NCBI RefSeq assembly: GCF_042678485.1
Contig: NZ_JBHTKR010000002.1
Coordinates: 1 to 64,000, forward strand
Length of the DNA stretch: 64,000 nt
Source: Seohaeicola saemankumensis
GTDB lineage: Bacteria > Pseudomonadota > Alphaproteobacteria > Rhodobacterales > Rhodobacteraceae
Direction: 5' to 3'
Shown: in pieces, positions 55,576-64,000 of the stretch
Layout of the letters: each line of letters begins with the position of its first letter
Numbering within the stretch: position 1 is the stretch's first letter
The notes under the pieces: model-generated
Told to the model about the DNA's origin: nothing
Database searches by the model: none
The model's input: only the letters and a program-made list of their open reading frames with translations
Made by a program: the position numbers and the translations under genes

Positions 55576-55731
55576 AATCGCTCTGTTATTTTGGTCGCAT
55601 GATCCGTGATGATGTCCAATGGCTTGACCGGCGAGAGTTCAAACGCCTTCATTAGAACATTCTTTACCGCAACAATTGCATTGCGAGATTTAACGCGTAG
55701 TGCTCTCGTTCATACTCGGACGATGCAAAGG

Positions 55732-56865
55732 TCATTGGGACAATGTCGCTGCAGTGACTTTAATTGGAAGCATAAGTACCGACGAGAGTAATGAACCAGA
55801 ATCGTTCTTGTTTCCCAAACCATCGACGCTCAGTCGCTTGCCAATCAACTGCACTACCTCGGGTGAGTCTGAAAACTTTGAGTGGTTCGAACCATTCACG
55901 TCGATCTCGGACAAATCTAAGATTGTCACGCCAAGCCCTGCCAGATCCTCAACGTCATCGTTGCCGACCCGCGGCACTCCTCGCGCGAGAAACCGGGAAA
56001 AACTCAAAGCATTGTCATCGCGCGAAATTAAAATGTAAAACTGCCGCTCATTATCGGCAAACGGTGCCAACTGCTGCCTGAACAGATCGGCATCGATGTC
56101 AGGTGCAGCCATTATGATATGGCGAAGTCGACCGGTGCGGTTGAAAGTGCCGTCAAGTTTTGCCTGTCGCATTGCTTCAACCGTGAGCAGATTTCCCATT
56201 GAATGCGATAAGAGATCAACGGCTTTTGCGTTGGTTTTGGAGATGAGATAGGCACCGCGCAAGAGGTTGTCCCGCGCGATCAGGACGCTGTTCATGTCAT
56301 AGACATAGTCCAACAACCGGCCACTGGAGGCCCAGCTGAACAAAACTGGTACACCTTCATATCCGGAATCCTCAACGAACTGACCCATTCGAAGCACTGC
56401 TTCTGTCAAGGTTGTGTTGTAGCCATGCACAAAGACCAAAACGTTTCGGTTGTGGGCAGGGCGCTGGTTCAATTCTGCTTGTAGGGCGGAGATGAAATTA
56501 CCTTCGGACCCGAAGACGGCTGGATCGGTTGCGGTGAAATGCTTCGCGGGACTAGGGATGCCTGACCGGGGAAACTCTATCTCACCCGGTTTGTGGTTCG
56601 GAGGCACACTGACCGATAGTTTTGCCAGCCCAATTTCAGACGATCGTTTTCCTGAGAACAAAATTGTTGGATCACTGTCTGGAGCACGCGAGGTTATCAC
56701 GAAAATTTCGTGTTTTTTGAGAATGCTCTCCGCATCATCATTCTGAGGCTCGGCTGCCAGGCCGATCATCCCGCGTTCCGTCGGAGCGCAGCCCGCAATT
56801 GCAAGACTTGTGACAAGCAAGAGAACACAAGCCTTGAACCTCACATCACTCACGTCAAAAAACAT
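55732..56865 (-). CDS. Alpha/beta-hydrolase lipoprotein, DUF900 family
   Basis: A 377-residue protein. It has a lipobox LAIAGC (Cys ~26), then a DUF900 hydrolase domain: VFVHGYNTTLTEAVLRM (~152), the nucleophile elbow LLSHSMGNLL (~222) and MAAPDIDADLF with the acidic residue (~256). DUF900 proteins are exported esterase-like enzymes of unknown substrate. It is a distant paralogue of the 48302 gene. It is monocistronic. Confidence 0.85.
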   Translation of the reverse strand: MFFDVSDVRFKACVLLLVTSLAIAGCAPTERGMIGLAAEPQNDDAESILKKHEIFVITSRAPDSDPTILFSGKRSSEIGLAKLSVSVPPNHKPGEIEFPRSGIPSPAKHFTATDPAVFGSEGNFISALQAELNQRPAHNRNVLVFVHGYNTTLTEAVLRMGQFVEDSGYEGVPVLFSWASSGRLLDYVYDMNSVLIARDNLLRGAYLISKTNAKAVDLLSHSMGNLLTVEAMRQAKLDGTFNRTGRLRHIIMAAPDIDADLFRQQLAPFADNERQFYILISRDDNALSFSRFLARGVPRVGNDDVEDLAGLGVTILDLSEIDVNGSNHSKFSDSPEVVQLIGKRLSVDGLGNKNDSGSLLSSVLMLPIKVTAATLSQ

Positions 56866-57169
56866 CGGTAGAGTTCTCCCCAGCCTGTAAGTTGAGCGTT
56901 AACACGCTACACCGCAGCCAACTTTGAAATACGATATAACCAGATCATCGGCTCTAAAGCACGAAAGCACAGCAGCGAAGGATTTGGACCTCGTATTTCT
57001 TTGCCGCCTGTTTGCGGCGCTTCTATGATTCAGACAATCAGAGCGACCTTCATACGATGAGATCGATCGTTCTTCAGGCGAAGGACAATGGCAGAGCACA
57101 TCGTTCGAAAGGCCCATGTAGGTCATCATGCATCCGATTGCTGAACTGCATCCCATTTGGAGAGTTTTC

Positions 57170-57502
57170 ATGAAGATACCCGTGTGTGCATTCGCAGCAT
57201 TGGCCTTGTCATTTTCATTCACCTTGATGCTTGGTGAGCCAGCCCATGCAGCAAGCCCTGCTTACTGCCAGAGCGTCGCTCATGAATACGCCAGACGAAA
57301 CGCCTCCGGTGGCGCAATCAACGGTGCTGTACGCGGCAGTGTTCGCGGTGCCGTGACCGGACTGATCCTTGGCGGAAAAGATGGTGGCGAAAAGGGCCGT
57401 GATGTTGGCCGCACTCTTGGTGCACTAAATGGCGCTAGCCAGCGAGCGCGGAGCTATGACTACCTTTACCAGCAAGCATATGCCAATTGCATGCGCAACT
57501 GA
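57170..57502 (+). CDS. Small exported glycine-zipper protein
   Basis: A 110-residue protein. The signal peptide ends near EPAHAA (~26). A Gly-zipper-like stretch (~48-75: GGAINGAVRGSVRGAVTGLI, then LGGKDGGEKG) suggests membrane packing as in outer-membrane or stress lipoproteins. Two Cys (YCQSV and NCMRN) may pair. GGAGAG precedes the ATG at 57170. Function unknown; 32 bases before an HdeA-like gene. Confidence 0.7.
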   Translation: MKIPVCAFAALALSFSFTLMLGEPAHAASPAYCQSVAHEYARRNASGGAINGAVRGSVRGAVTGLILGGKDGGEKGRDVGRTLGALNGASQRARSYDYLYQQAYANCMRN

Positions 57503-57534
57503 CCCCCCCAAACCTGTGTGAATGAGAGAGATCA

Positions 57535-57846
57535 ATGATCGATACATCTAAAGGCAGAAGAGCCACGCTCTCCACTATCGCTGCTGTATTCCTTGCGGTG
57601 CCGGTCTGGGCGCAGGACGCTGATATTATCAACTTCGGTGAAATGACCTGTCGGACATACCTGATGCTTGGTGGCGATGAACGTGATATGACCACCCTTT
57701 TCATTCACGGCTATTTCGCTGGTCAAGCCGATGCGAAAAGCGTGATCATCTCCGATCTGGCGGCTGCATCAGAACAGGTGCTGGCAGATTGCATCGACGG
57801 CCCAGAACAAGTTCTTTTGGAGGCTTTTGCTAGGGTGCTGAAATAG
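57535..57846 (+). CDS. HdeA/HdeB-like periplasmic protein
   Basis: A 103-residue exported protein (signal ends at VWAQ-D, ~23). The mature part fits the HdeA-family pattern: FGEMTCRTYLML with the first Cys, an acidic DERDMTTLFIHGYF, and a second Cys in VLADCIDGP (disulfide). HdeA/HdeB chaperones protect periplasmic proteins at low pH in enterobacteria; alphaproteobacterial relatives are less studied. It follows the glycine-zipper gene and may share its promoter. Confidence 0.75.
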   Translation: MIDTSKGRRATLSTIAAVFLAVPVWAQDADIINFGEMTCRTYLMLGGDERDMTTLFIHGYFAGQADAKSVIISDLAAASEQVLADCIDGPEQVLLEAFARVLK

Positions 57847-57921
57847 CTGGTGTCAAACAGATTTGAACCAGTCCGATGGTGTGGATGGCTCCACCCCGAC
57901 GGCATCGCATTGTGCCATGTA

Positions 57922-58743
57922 GTCTTGTCAGAGGGTACTGTAAGGTTAAACCAGCTTGAGGTGGGCATGGCTGTTTCGTCGCTTCCGTGAATGACAAAAC
58001 GCTCCCCATTCCGCTACTTCAAAACGAGCCCAGAGGTCATCCGCCTTGCGGTGATGTTGTACATCTGTTTTCCGCTTTCATTGCGAAACGTCGAAGATCT
58101 GCTGCACGAACGGGTCATCGACGTGAGCCACGAGACCGTCCGGTGCTGGTGGCTCCGGTTCGGCCCAATGTTCGCCGCAGAGATCAAAAAGAGGCGTATC
58201 GAGGGGATGAAATCCAGCCGCTGGCGGTGGCATCTGGACGAGGTTTTTGTGAAGATCAACGGTGAGCGGTACTACCTGTGGCGGGCCGTGGATCACGAAG
58301 GCGAGGTCTTGGAAAGCTTCGTGACGAAGACTCGTGATGGGACAGCGGCGTTGAAATTCCTGAAGAAAGCAATGCGTAAGCATGGTCGCCCAGTGGTTAT
58401 CGTCACGGACCGGTTGCGATCGTATGGCGCGGCGCTGAAGCAGATCGGTGCCGCAGATCGCCAGGAAACTGGCCGGTGGGCGAACAACAGGGCTGAAAAC
58501 TCACACCTGCCATTCCGACCGGGGGAAAGGGCCATGCTTCGCTTCAGGCGCATGCGAAGTTTGCAGAAATTCGCCGCTGTTCACGCTTCCGTCTACAATC
58601 ACTTCAACCAGGATCGCAGCCTCTCAACTCGATCCAAATTCAAACTCAACCGTGCCGCCGCTCTCGCCGAGTGGCATGGTCTTTGCGCGGCGTAAGGACA
58701 GCGTCACTGTCCAAGCTGAGACTGGTTCGAATTAGTCTGCCAG
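57922..58743 (+). mobile_element. Apparently intact IS6-family element
   Basis: Left end GTCTTGTCAG, intact transposase frame, the palindrome GGACAGCG-T-CACTGTCC after the stop, and right end AGTCTGCCAG. About 820 bp, the usual IS6 size. It is the only full-length uninterrupted copy in the window. Confidence 0.85.
57991..58695 (+). CDS. IS6-family DDE transposase
   Basis: A 234-residue transposase. It has an N-terminal zinc/HTH region (FRYFKTSPEVIRLAVML, VSHETVRCWWLRFGP). The DDE set is Asp in HLDEVFVKING (~82), Asp in VIVTDRLRSYG (~140) and Glu in NNRAENSHLPF (~172). Compared with other copies it has PGERAML where RRERAML is expected, a change near the catalytic Glu that might weaken it. 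It could act in trans on the shortened derivatives around it. Confidence 0.9.
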   Translation: MTKRSPFRYFKTSPEVIRLAVMLYICFPLSLRNVEDLLHERVIDVSHETVRCWWLRFGPMFAAEIKKRRIEGMKSSRWRWHLDEVFVKINGERYYLWRAVDHEGEVLESFVTKTRDGTAALKFLKKAMRKHGRPVVIVTDRLRSYGAALKQIGAADRQETGRWANNRAENSHLPFRPGERAMLRFRRMRSLQKFAAVHASVYNHFNQDRSLSTRSKFKLNRAAALAEWHGLCAA

Positions 58744-58928
58744 CTCCCTCAGAGACCCTCAACAAGCGATGAATTTGCCGGAATCTCAGATTTGCCTTCG
58801 TTAAGGCTTAACCTTAAAGAGGGCGAATTTGAACGCCACCGCCCTGGTGTATGCCGGCCGGTCGCATCAGCATCCTTCAGGAAGCAAGCGCCGGGGATAT
58901 TCTTCGTTTCGGAAATGGTTTTGGATTT

Positions 58929-59312
58929 TCACGCATCATCAGACTTAGTCAGTTGCTTTTGGGAGGGAGGCTCTTTGTTATCATCATCCACCTTCAACAA
59001 AGCGCGCGCGAATTGAGCGAACAGCGCGACAAAAACGCCAACGCCAACGAAGATGTAGATGATCGTGAAGAGCTTGCCTAAATCGGTATGCGGCGACAAA
59101 TCACCAAGACCAACAGTCGAAATTGTCGTTACGCTGAAATACATTGCGTCGATCCACGACCATCCTTCCACAGAGTGGTAGAACAGAGTTGCAGAAAGCA
59201 GGATAAGTACGGCCAGCGCGAAATTGGCCCGAAACATCGGAACACTCCAAGAGTGCACGATCGCTTTGAGAAGTCTTACGAAGGTGATGGCGAAAGACAG
59301 CATAGAAGACAC
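58929..59312 (-). CDS. Two-TM potassium channel-like protein
   Basis: A 127-residue membrane protein: TM1 (~28-45), a pore helix and filter TTISTVGLGDLSP (~78), and TM2 (~92-112), then a short charged tail. The filter has GLG instead of GYG, a variant known in some bacterial channels. There is no RCK domain. It would act as a tetramer in the inner membrane. Confidence 0.85.
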   Translation of the reverse strand: MSSMLSFAITFVRLLKAIVHSWSVPMFRANFALAVLILLSATLFYHSVEGWSWIDAMYFSVTTISTVGLGDLSPHTDLGKLFTIIYIFVGVGVFVALFAQFARALLKVDDDNKEPPSQKQLTKSDDA

Positions 59313-59387
59313 TCCACAATAACGCGGCTTGGGTTGGCTGGCCTGCCCCTATCGGGGGGTCCGGTTTCAATCTTAGTGCAGTATGGG

Positions 59388-60198
59388 GGTCTTGTCAGAG
59401 GAAACCGGCTTGAGACGGGCATGGCGGTTGCATAGCCTCGCCGGATGACAAAACGCAGCCCATTTCGGTATTTCAAAACCAGCCCCGAGTATCCGCCTGG
59501 CGGTCATGCTGTACGTGCAGTTCCCGCTTTCGCTTCGGAACGTCGAAGACTTGCTCCATGAGCGTGGCGTCGACGTAAGCCACGAGACCGTCCGTTTCTG
59601 GTGGCACAGGTTCGGCCCAATGTTCGCCTCGGAGATCAAAAAGAGGCGGATTGAGGGGATGAAATCCAGCTGCTGGCGGTGGCATCTGGACGAGGTTTTT
59701 GTGAAGATCAACGGTGAGCGGCAATCCCTGTGGCGGGCCGTGGATCACGGAGGGGATGTCCTGGAAATCTTCGCCACCAAACGCCGGGATCGCCAGTCGG
59801 CATTGAAATTCCTCAAGAAAGCAATGCGTAAAAACAGCCGGCCAGAGGTGGGTGTGACGGACCGACTTCGCTCCTATGGCGCTGCTTCGAAGCAAATCGG
59901 TGTTTCTGATCGGCAGGAAACTGGCCGCTGATCAAACAATAGAGCAGAGAACTCGCACCTCCCGTTCCGACGAAGGGAGCATGCGATGTTGCGGTTCCGG
60001 CGCATGCGAAGTTTGCAGAAATTCGCTGCCGTTTACGCTTCTGTCTGCAATCACTTTAATCAGGAACGCAGCCTCTCAACTCGCACGAATTTCAAACTCA
60101 ACCGTGCCGCCGCTCTTGCTGGGTGGCGCGGTCTTTGCGCGGCATAAGGACAGTGTCACTGTCCAAGCAGAGACCGGTTCGAATTCGTCTGGCAGTCC
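59388..60198 (+). mobile_element. IS6-family copy with frameshift and nonsense lesions
   Basis: Both ends are present (GGTCTTGTCAG and GTCTGGCAG). The transposase frame is broken twice. The 3' third is nearly identical to the copy at 44850, including the TGA. Confidence 0.88.
59445..60147 (+). pseudogene. Defective IS6-family transposase
   Basis: 703 bases, two fewer than the intact gene: a 2-bp deletion occurs near codon 15 (after TSPE). The frame resumes from MLYVQFPLSLRNVEDLL. The Trp codon after ETGR is TGA (59929-59931), as in the 44907 copy. Catalytic Asp residues (HLDEVF, GVTDRLRS) and Glu (NNRAENS) remain readable. Confidence 0.88.
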
Positions 60199-60380
60199 CA
60201 ACAAGGGAGATGCTATTAGATGAGGGTCGGCCGCGAGGCTCGCGTCGCCAGCACTGCTGCGTCTCAAAAGAGATTAGTCGGGGCCGTTCATTGGCCGTCG
60301 GCGGGAAGTGGGATCGTGTGTCCGCACCTCAAACCCCGAGGGGCATTTTCCCTGTCAGAACAGAATATTGGATGGTTGAA

Positions 60381-60418
60381 ACGATAACAGGCAGACCTTT
60401 CGGACTGCCTTTTATCGT
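60381..60418. terminator. Bidirectional intrinsic terminator after the phasin gene
   Basis: ACGATAA-C-AGGCAG pairs with CTGCCT-T-TTATCGT around a 10-base loop (13 bp in two blocks). It lies 31 bases past the phasin stop (minus strand). Confidence 0.7.
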
Positions 60419-60448
60419 CGTTTATGTGGCAAGATGCCGGCGGGCGGA

Positions 60449-60877
60449 CTACTTGGTGGCCGCTTCGGCTTTCTTGGTGGCCGTGTTGACGGCGGCGGTG
60501 GCCTCGGCGGTGAAGCCTTTGCCCGCGTCGGTCATCAGGGCCATCGAGTCCGCTTGTGCGGTCTTTGCGATCTCGGTGAAGGCCGCCATATGGGCACTTG
60601 CGAGCTTCGAATAGCCAGCCGCGAAATCGCTCATGGCCTGCATGTAATCGGCGGGGCTCTCCTTGGCTTTGGACGCCTCGGTCATCAGCTTGACGGTGTC
60701 ATGCGCCCAGGTGCTGGAGACATCGGCGGATTTGCCAAAGGCGTCCAAGGTTACGGTGCTGAGTTTTTCGTTCAGCGCAGCGGTGGATTTGAACGCACCT
60801 TCAGCGGCGGAGCCATCAATCGGGAAAGCGGCCATGGCGTCTTTGAACATGGCGGCGACATCGGGTTGGTTGGTCAT
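60449..60877 (-). CDS. Phasin-family protein
   Basis: A 142-residue all-helical, Ala/Lys-rich protein with the phasin pattern (ALNEKLSTVTLDAFGKSADV, YMQAMSDFAAGYSKLASAHM, FTEIAKTAQADSMALM) and a TKKAEAATK tail. Phasins coat polyhydroxyalkanoate granules; no PHA synthase gene is in the window. Monocistronic, followed by a terminator. Confidence 0.85.
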   Translation of the reverse strand: MTNQPDVAAMFKDAMAAFPIDGSAAEGAFKSTAALNEKLSTVTLDAFGKSADVSSTWAHDTVKLMTEASKAKESPADYMQAMSDFAAGYSKLASAHMAAFTEIAKTAQADSMALMTDAGKGFTAEATAAVNTATKKAEAATK

Positions 60878-61003
60878 GGTGAAATCCTCTTGATCGGGGG
60901 AGGCGGCATTGCCTCATCATCTCTGACTATCATGTGGATGCTGCGGTGCGGCATTTCAAGGGGGAATGCTGCATTGCAGCAAATGACTTTGATATGTGAC
61001 GCC

Positions 61004-61348
61004 GGTCTTGTCAGACAAAACCATCTTGAGTCGTTTCGAGTGCGGACTTAGCCTAGGGCGATGCCAAAACGTTCGCCCCTCCGCTATTTCAAAAGGAGCC
61101 GCGAGCTTATCCACCTAGCAGTGATGTTTTATATCCGATTTCCTTGTGAAACGTCAAAGATGTGCTGCACGAACGGGGCATCGACGTGAGCCGGAAATCC
61201 TCCGTTCCGCAATATGCCTAAACTGTCCCATGGGCGCTGACGTCAGACAAACCGCGCCGTTGCTCTCGCCGAGTGGCGTGGCCTCTGTGCTACATAAGGG
61301 CAGTGTTGCTGTCTACTCGGAGACTGGTTCGAATTCGTCTGCCTGTAC
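61004..61348 (+). mobile_element. IS6 derivative with internal replacement
   Basis: Left end GGTCTTGTCAG and N-terminal transposase codons to about 61190, then a 46-bp foreign repeat (61204-61249), then C-terminal codons and the right end (GGTTCGAATTCGTCTGCC). The foreign piece equals 46191-46236, so another element probably drove the deletion. Confidence 0.8.
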
Positions 61349-61360
61349 CACGCTATTTCG

Positions 61361-62833
61361 TTATTCTTTGACGCCTGCAGCACGGAGTCCGGCCTCCAGC
61401 GCTTCAACATCCTTCATTTCTGAAAAGGGCAATGATCTGAAGTGTCCGAAAGGCAACTCCAGTTGCTCAATCATATCCTGGAATTTTGCGGCTTTGGTGA
61501 TAGCTGGATCACGGCAAGCCGAAACGGCATAGACCATCGCATGCCATGAGGAACTCGGCGATCTTTCATGCGCCTCTTGGGCAACCTCGGTTGCGGCACC
61601 GTCATTGCCGGCCAAAAACCAGGCCAAACCGATCAACGACTGAAAATACGGGTACTGCCGGTCAATCGTAGTCAGGCAAACATAAGAATTGATGCGCTCT
61701 ATTCCAGCCATGTATGATCCCGTCAAAATATCACTTGTTGCCAGCGTCAAATGCGCCAGATAGAAATTTGGGTTGATTGCGAGGGCGCGAAGGCAATCGG
61801 CGCGGCAGCCTTTGTGATCCCCAAGCAGCCAGAGCCGCAAGTTAGCCCGCGTGCGAAACGCAAACGCGGAAGATTGGCCAACAGCAACCGCCTTATCTGC
61901 CAGTGCCATCGCCCAGTCAGTTTCGTTTTTACTGGTTTCGCTTGGGATGAGCGGATGCATCTGCGTTACCGAATGAGCAAGAAGAGCAAGCGCTTTGGGA
62001 TCGGTGGGCGATATTTTCACGGCGGCTTGCATCGTATCGCGGCCCATCAACGTGTCCTGGACTGTGATACGGCTGTAGAAGTAATGCGACTTGGCCAATA
62101 ATTGTTGGAAATCAAGCCGTTCATTCGGAATATCGACATATCTCTTGCCATCATAGCTAATAACATTGATGCGCAGGACGCTTGCAGTTTTTCGGGCGAC
62201 ATCCTCCGCCAGTTGATCAAAACCGGGCAATTTGCCACTGAAGGATTCTGCATAAAAGTGTCCGTGCGATCTTGCGTCCGATAATGAGATGAAGAGTTTG
62301 ACTTGGTCGCCAACGATACTGACGCGGCCCTTTACGACATAATCTGCAGACAATGGGTCACCATAATTCGAAAAAACCCGAACGCCTGAGCGTGGGGCCA
62401 TGACCAAAATCAATTTTTCGCGCAAGTCTTCAGCGAAATCTTGAGAGGCCTGCGAGTTGCCTGAGCAGTCGATTTTTTCGATCAGGATGCTTGGCTTCGG
62501 ACTGGTGGCAGAGGCGGGTTGACCAACATGCAGGCTATAGCCAGTTCCCACGACAGTCTGCAAAACTTCGCGGTCGGTATCACGTATCGCTTTTCTGATG
62601 TCCTTGATGCATTGTACGAGGCTGTCGTCAGTAACCGCTTTGCCATGCCAGACCGCTTCGATCAACGCATCCCGCGAAACGACCTCTCCGCGCCTTCGCG
62701 CAAGCTCTGCGAGAACGCGCATCGATTGCGACCTCAGGAGAAGCGTCGCGCCTTTGGCATCGCGCAGCGTCATGCTTTGCGGATCAAAGGTGCAGATCCC
62801 CATAAGAAGCGGGTCTTGGTTCGCGTCTTCCAT
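61361..62833 (-). CDS. Winged-helix transcriptional regulator with TPR-like domain (CadC/HilA-type, no TM)
   Basis: A 490-residue protein. An N-terminal OmpR/PhoB-type winged helix (~15-95: LLLRSQSMRVLAELARRRGE, then VTDDSLVQCIKDIRKAIRD, and GTGYSLHV) is followed by an adenylyl-cyclase-associated-like alpha/beta region (~110-200) and helical TPR-like repeats to the end. No transmembrane helix is seen, unlike CadC or ToxR. Targets are unknown. ATG 62833 is preferred to 62848. Confidence 0.82.
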   Translation of the reverse strand: MEDANQDPLLMGICTFDPQSMTLRDAKGATLLLRSQSMRVLAELARRRGEVVSRDALIEAVWHGKAVTDDSLVQCIKDIRKAIRDTDREVLQTVVGTGYSLHVGQPASATSPKPSILIEKIDCSGNSQASQDFAEDLREKLILVMAPRSGVRVFSNYGDPLSADYVVKGRVSIVGDQVKLFISLSDARSHGHFYAESFSGKLPGFDQLAEDVARKTASVLRINVISYDGKRYVDIPNERLDFQQLLAKSHYFYSRITVQDTLMGRDTMQAAVKISPTDPKALALLAHSVTQMHPLIPSETSKNETDWAMALADKAVAVGQSSAFAFRTRANLRLWLLGDHKGCRADCLRALAINPNFYLAHLTLATSDILTGSYMAGIERINSYVCLTTIDRQYPYFQSLIGLAWFLAGNDGAATEVAQEAHERSPSSSWHAMVYAVSACRDPAITKAAKFQDMIEQLELPFGHFRSLPFSEMKDVEALEAGLRAAGVKE

Positions 62834-63027
62834 CTCGTCGCCTCGCAAGAGTACACGGGACCCGAAGCAGGTTCACGGCGGGCCCGGGCAGATGCTCTGC
62901 AACCTCAGATCGGTCGTTGCGCGGGGAATCCTTAAGCAGACAGGTTCCCGGCATCAGGTGGAGGCACTTTAACATAGATCCCATCCCACTGGCCGGTATT
63001 GTTGGAGCGCCTGGGTACGTCCTTGCT

Positions 63028-63384
63028 TCAGTGCGCGCAGAACTCGCAGTTGATGGGCGTGACGAACAACATGCGCCGGTCTAATGGCAGGCCGTCGAAG
63101 CCTGCTCCCTCCCAATCGGCGCCGATGGCAGAGACTGTTTTAGGTGTGTGGCCGTTTGCGTGGAAATAGGCCGCAAGATACCCTTCGGTAGGCGCTCCAA
63201 TTACAATGTAGCTTTTGCCGTCATGGGTGAAGGTTTCGATTTCGTTGATCTTCAGGGTTTTCCGCAGGCCTTCGCTCGTCTCGGCGAAAGGACCGCCGAG
63301 CTGCACCACATACTGTTCGCCTATAGTTGCCTGACCTGCGAGTCCGGTGACAAGGGCGGTAACGGCGAGAAGTGGCTTGTACAT
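63028..63384 (-). CDS. Small exported hypothetical protein
   Basis: A 118-residue protein. Signal peptide (LLAVTALVTGLAGQATIG), then a compact domain ending in NCEFCAH, a C-x2-C that could bind metal or form a disulfide. AGGAGA lies before the ATG (63384). No family recognised. Confidence 0.6.
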   Translation of the reverse strand: MYKPLLAVTALVTGLAGQATIGEQYVVQLGGPFAETSEGLRKTLKINEIETFTHDGKSYIVIGAPTEGYLAAYFHANGHTPKTVSAIGADWEGAGFDGLPLDRRMLFVTPINCEFCAH

Positions 63385-63544
63385 GGTCATTCTCCTTATG
63401 ATGACGTGGACGTATCAGACGGTCGTGCACACAACATCGCTCATGCTTGCCCCGCCGGCAGGAAAACCACATGAAAACCGAACGAAATCTGCCGAAATTT
63501 TCCCTGATGGTTCAGTTTCTTGAAAGGGATATGGTCACTCAAAC

Positions 63545-63740
63545 GGCAATGCCGAAGACCTCCTGCATGAGCGCGGCAACGAGATTAGCCATGAAACGGT
63601 TCGGTTCTGATGGAACAGATTTGGTCCGATGTTCGCTGCTGAGACCCAGTTGAACCGTGTCAGTCACATGCGCGCCCACTCTAACTGGCAATGGCAGCTG
63701 GACGAGGTTGAGATTGGTTCGAACGAGTCTGCCAATACCT
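63545..63740 (+). mobile_element. IS6-family remnant, ends decayed
   Basis: It reads as RNVEDLLHER-like codons followed by HETVRFW-stop-NRFGPMFAAE, jumps to MRAHSNWQWQLDEVE and ends with the right-end motif GGTTCGAACGAGTCTGCC. About 500 bases of the element are missing. The remaining 63741-64000 shows no gene. Confidence 0.75.
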
Positions 63741-64000
63741 CGAAAACTGGAGAAAACACTACAACACCTTTCGGCGTTCAAAGCGCCATCGGATACCGGC
63801 CGCCCGCGCCGGAAAACATCGTTCAGATGGACCAGAGGCCGGTCATGCAATAACAATCAAGACGGAACACTCAATTGGGGCAGTCCAGGGTCGATACTGG
63901 CCGCTCTGGGGGGCAGGATGCACGTCTGCTCGCCGCTGCGCAGATGATGGAGGGCAACCTTGCCGCAGATTGACCTGCCTTTGCCGCTGCGTCAGAGGGC

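Overview
The window looks like an alphaproteobacterial chromosome, most likely of the Rhodobacteraceae (roseobacter group). This is inferred from the gene mix: a Liv-type transporter with acyl-CoA enzymes, a phasin, an HdeA-like protein, and many copies of one IS6-family transposase related to alphaproteobacterial relatives. No rRNA or ribosomal-protein marker is present to fix the taxon.

Region 1 (20-18758) is a genomic island of about 18.7 kb in an initiator tRNA gene. The tRNA-fMet at 20-96 is intact, and its last 47 bases (50-96) recur exactly at 18712-18758. Between the repeats lie a tyrosine integrase, an excisionase-like HTH protein, a primase/helicase pair with a GC-rich inverted repeat, and a large defence-type cargo. 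The cargo has two parts: (a) a three-gene block (482-9597) of a P-loop NTPase, a protein of unknown family, and a 1796-residue protein that appears to join a PD-(D/E)XK-like nuclease to a RuvB-like motor; (b) a C5-cytosine methyltransferase, a divergent Fe-S HhH-GPD mismatch glycosylase and a DUF3883-type nuclease (10050-13385). The block in (a) is the best candidate for an undescribed system.

Region 2 (18715-24518) is a recombinase cluster: a large serine recombinase and two tyrosine recombinases in overlapping frames, two small upstream genes (one HTH), and a hypothetical protein. The serine recombinase gene ends inside the tRNA-derived repeat, so this cluster probably reached the same tRNA before the island did.

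Region 3 (24805-35316) is a patchwork: a sensor-MFS fusion with an orphan ABC-type binding protein, an acyl-CoA-dehydrogenase-like flavoenzyme, a three-PAS histidine kinase with a CheY-like partner, and a nucleoside deaminase. Decayed IS6 copies separate them.

Region 4 (35466-44848) is a coherent catabolic locus. A LysR regulator is divergent from a tight operon encoding a complete Liv-type ABC importer, an acyl-CoA dehydrogenase homologue, a medium-chain reductase and an acyl-CoA synthetase. The likely role is uptake, CoA activation and oxidation of an organic acid whose identity cannot be read from sequence.

Region 5 (44850-64000) is a mobile-element-rich accessory region. It holds several IS6 copies (one apparently intact), a complete IS5-family element, three alpha/beta-hydrolases or related secreted hydrolases, an AraC regulator, a class A beta-lactamase-like and a class C-like serine hydrolase, a truncated amidohydrolase, small envelope proteins, a two-TM potassium channel, a phasin and a winged-helix/TPR regulator. 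At least ten pieces of one IS6 family occur in the window, with mosaics and internal-deletion derivatives.
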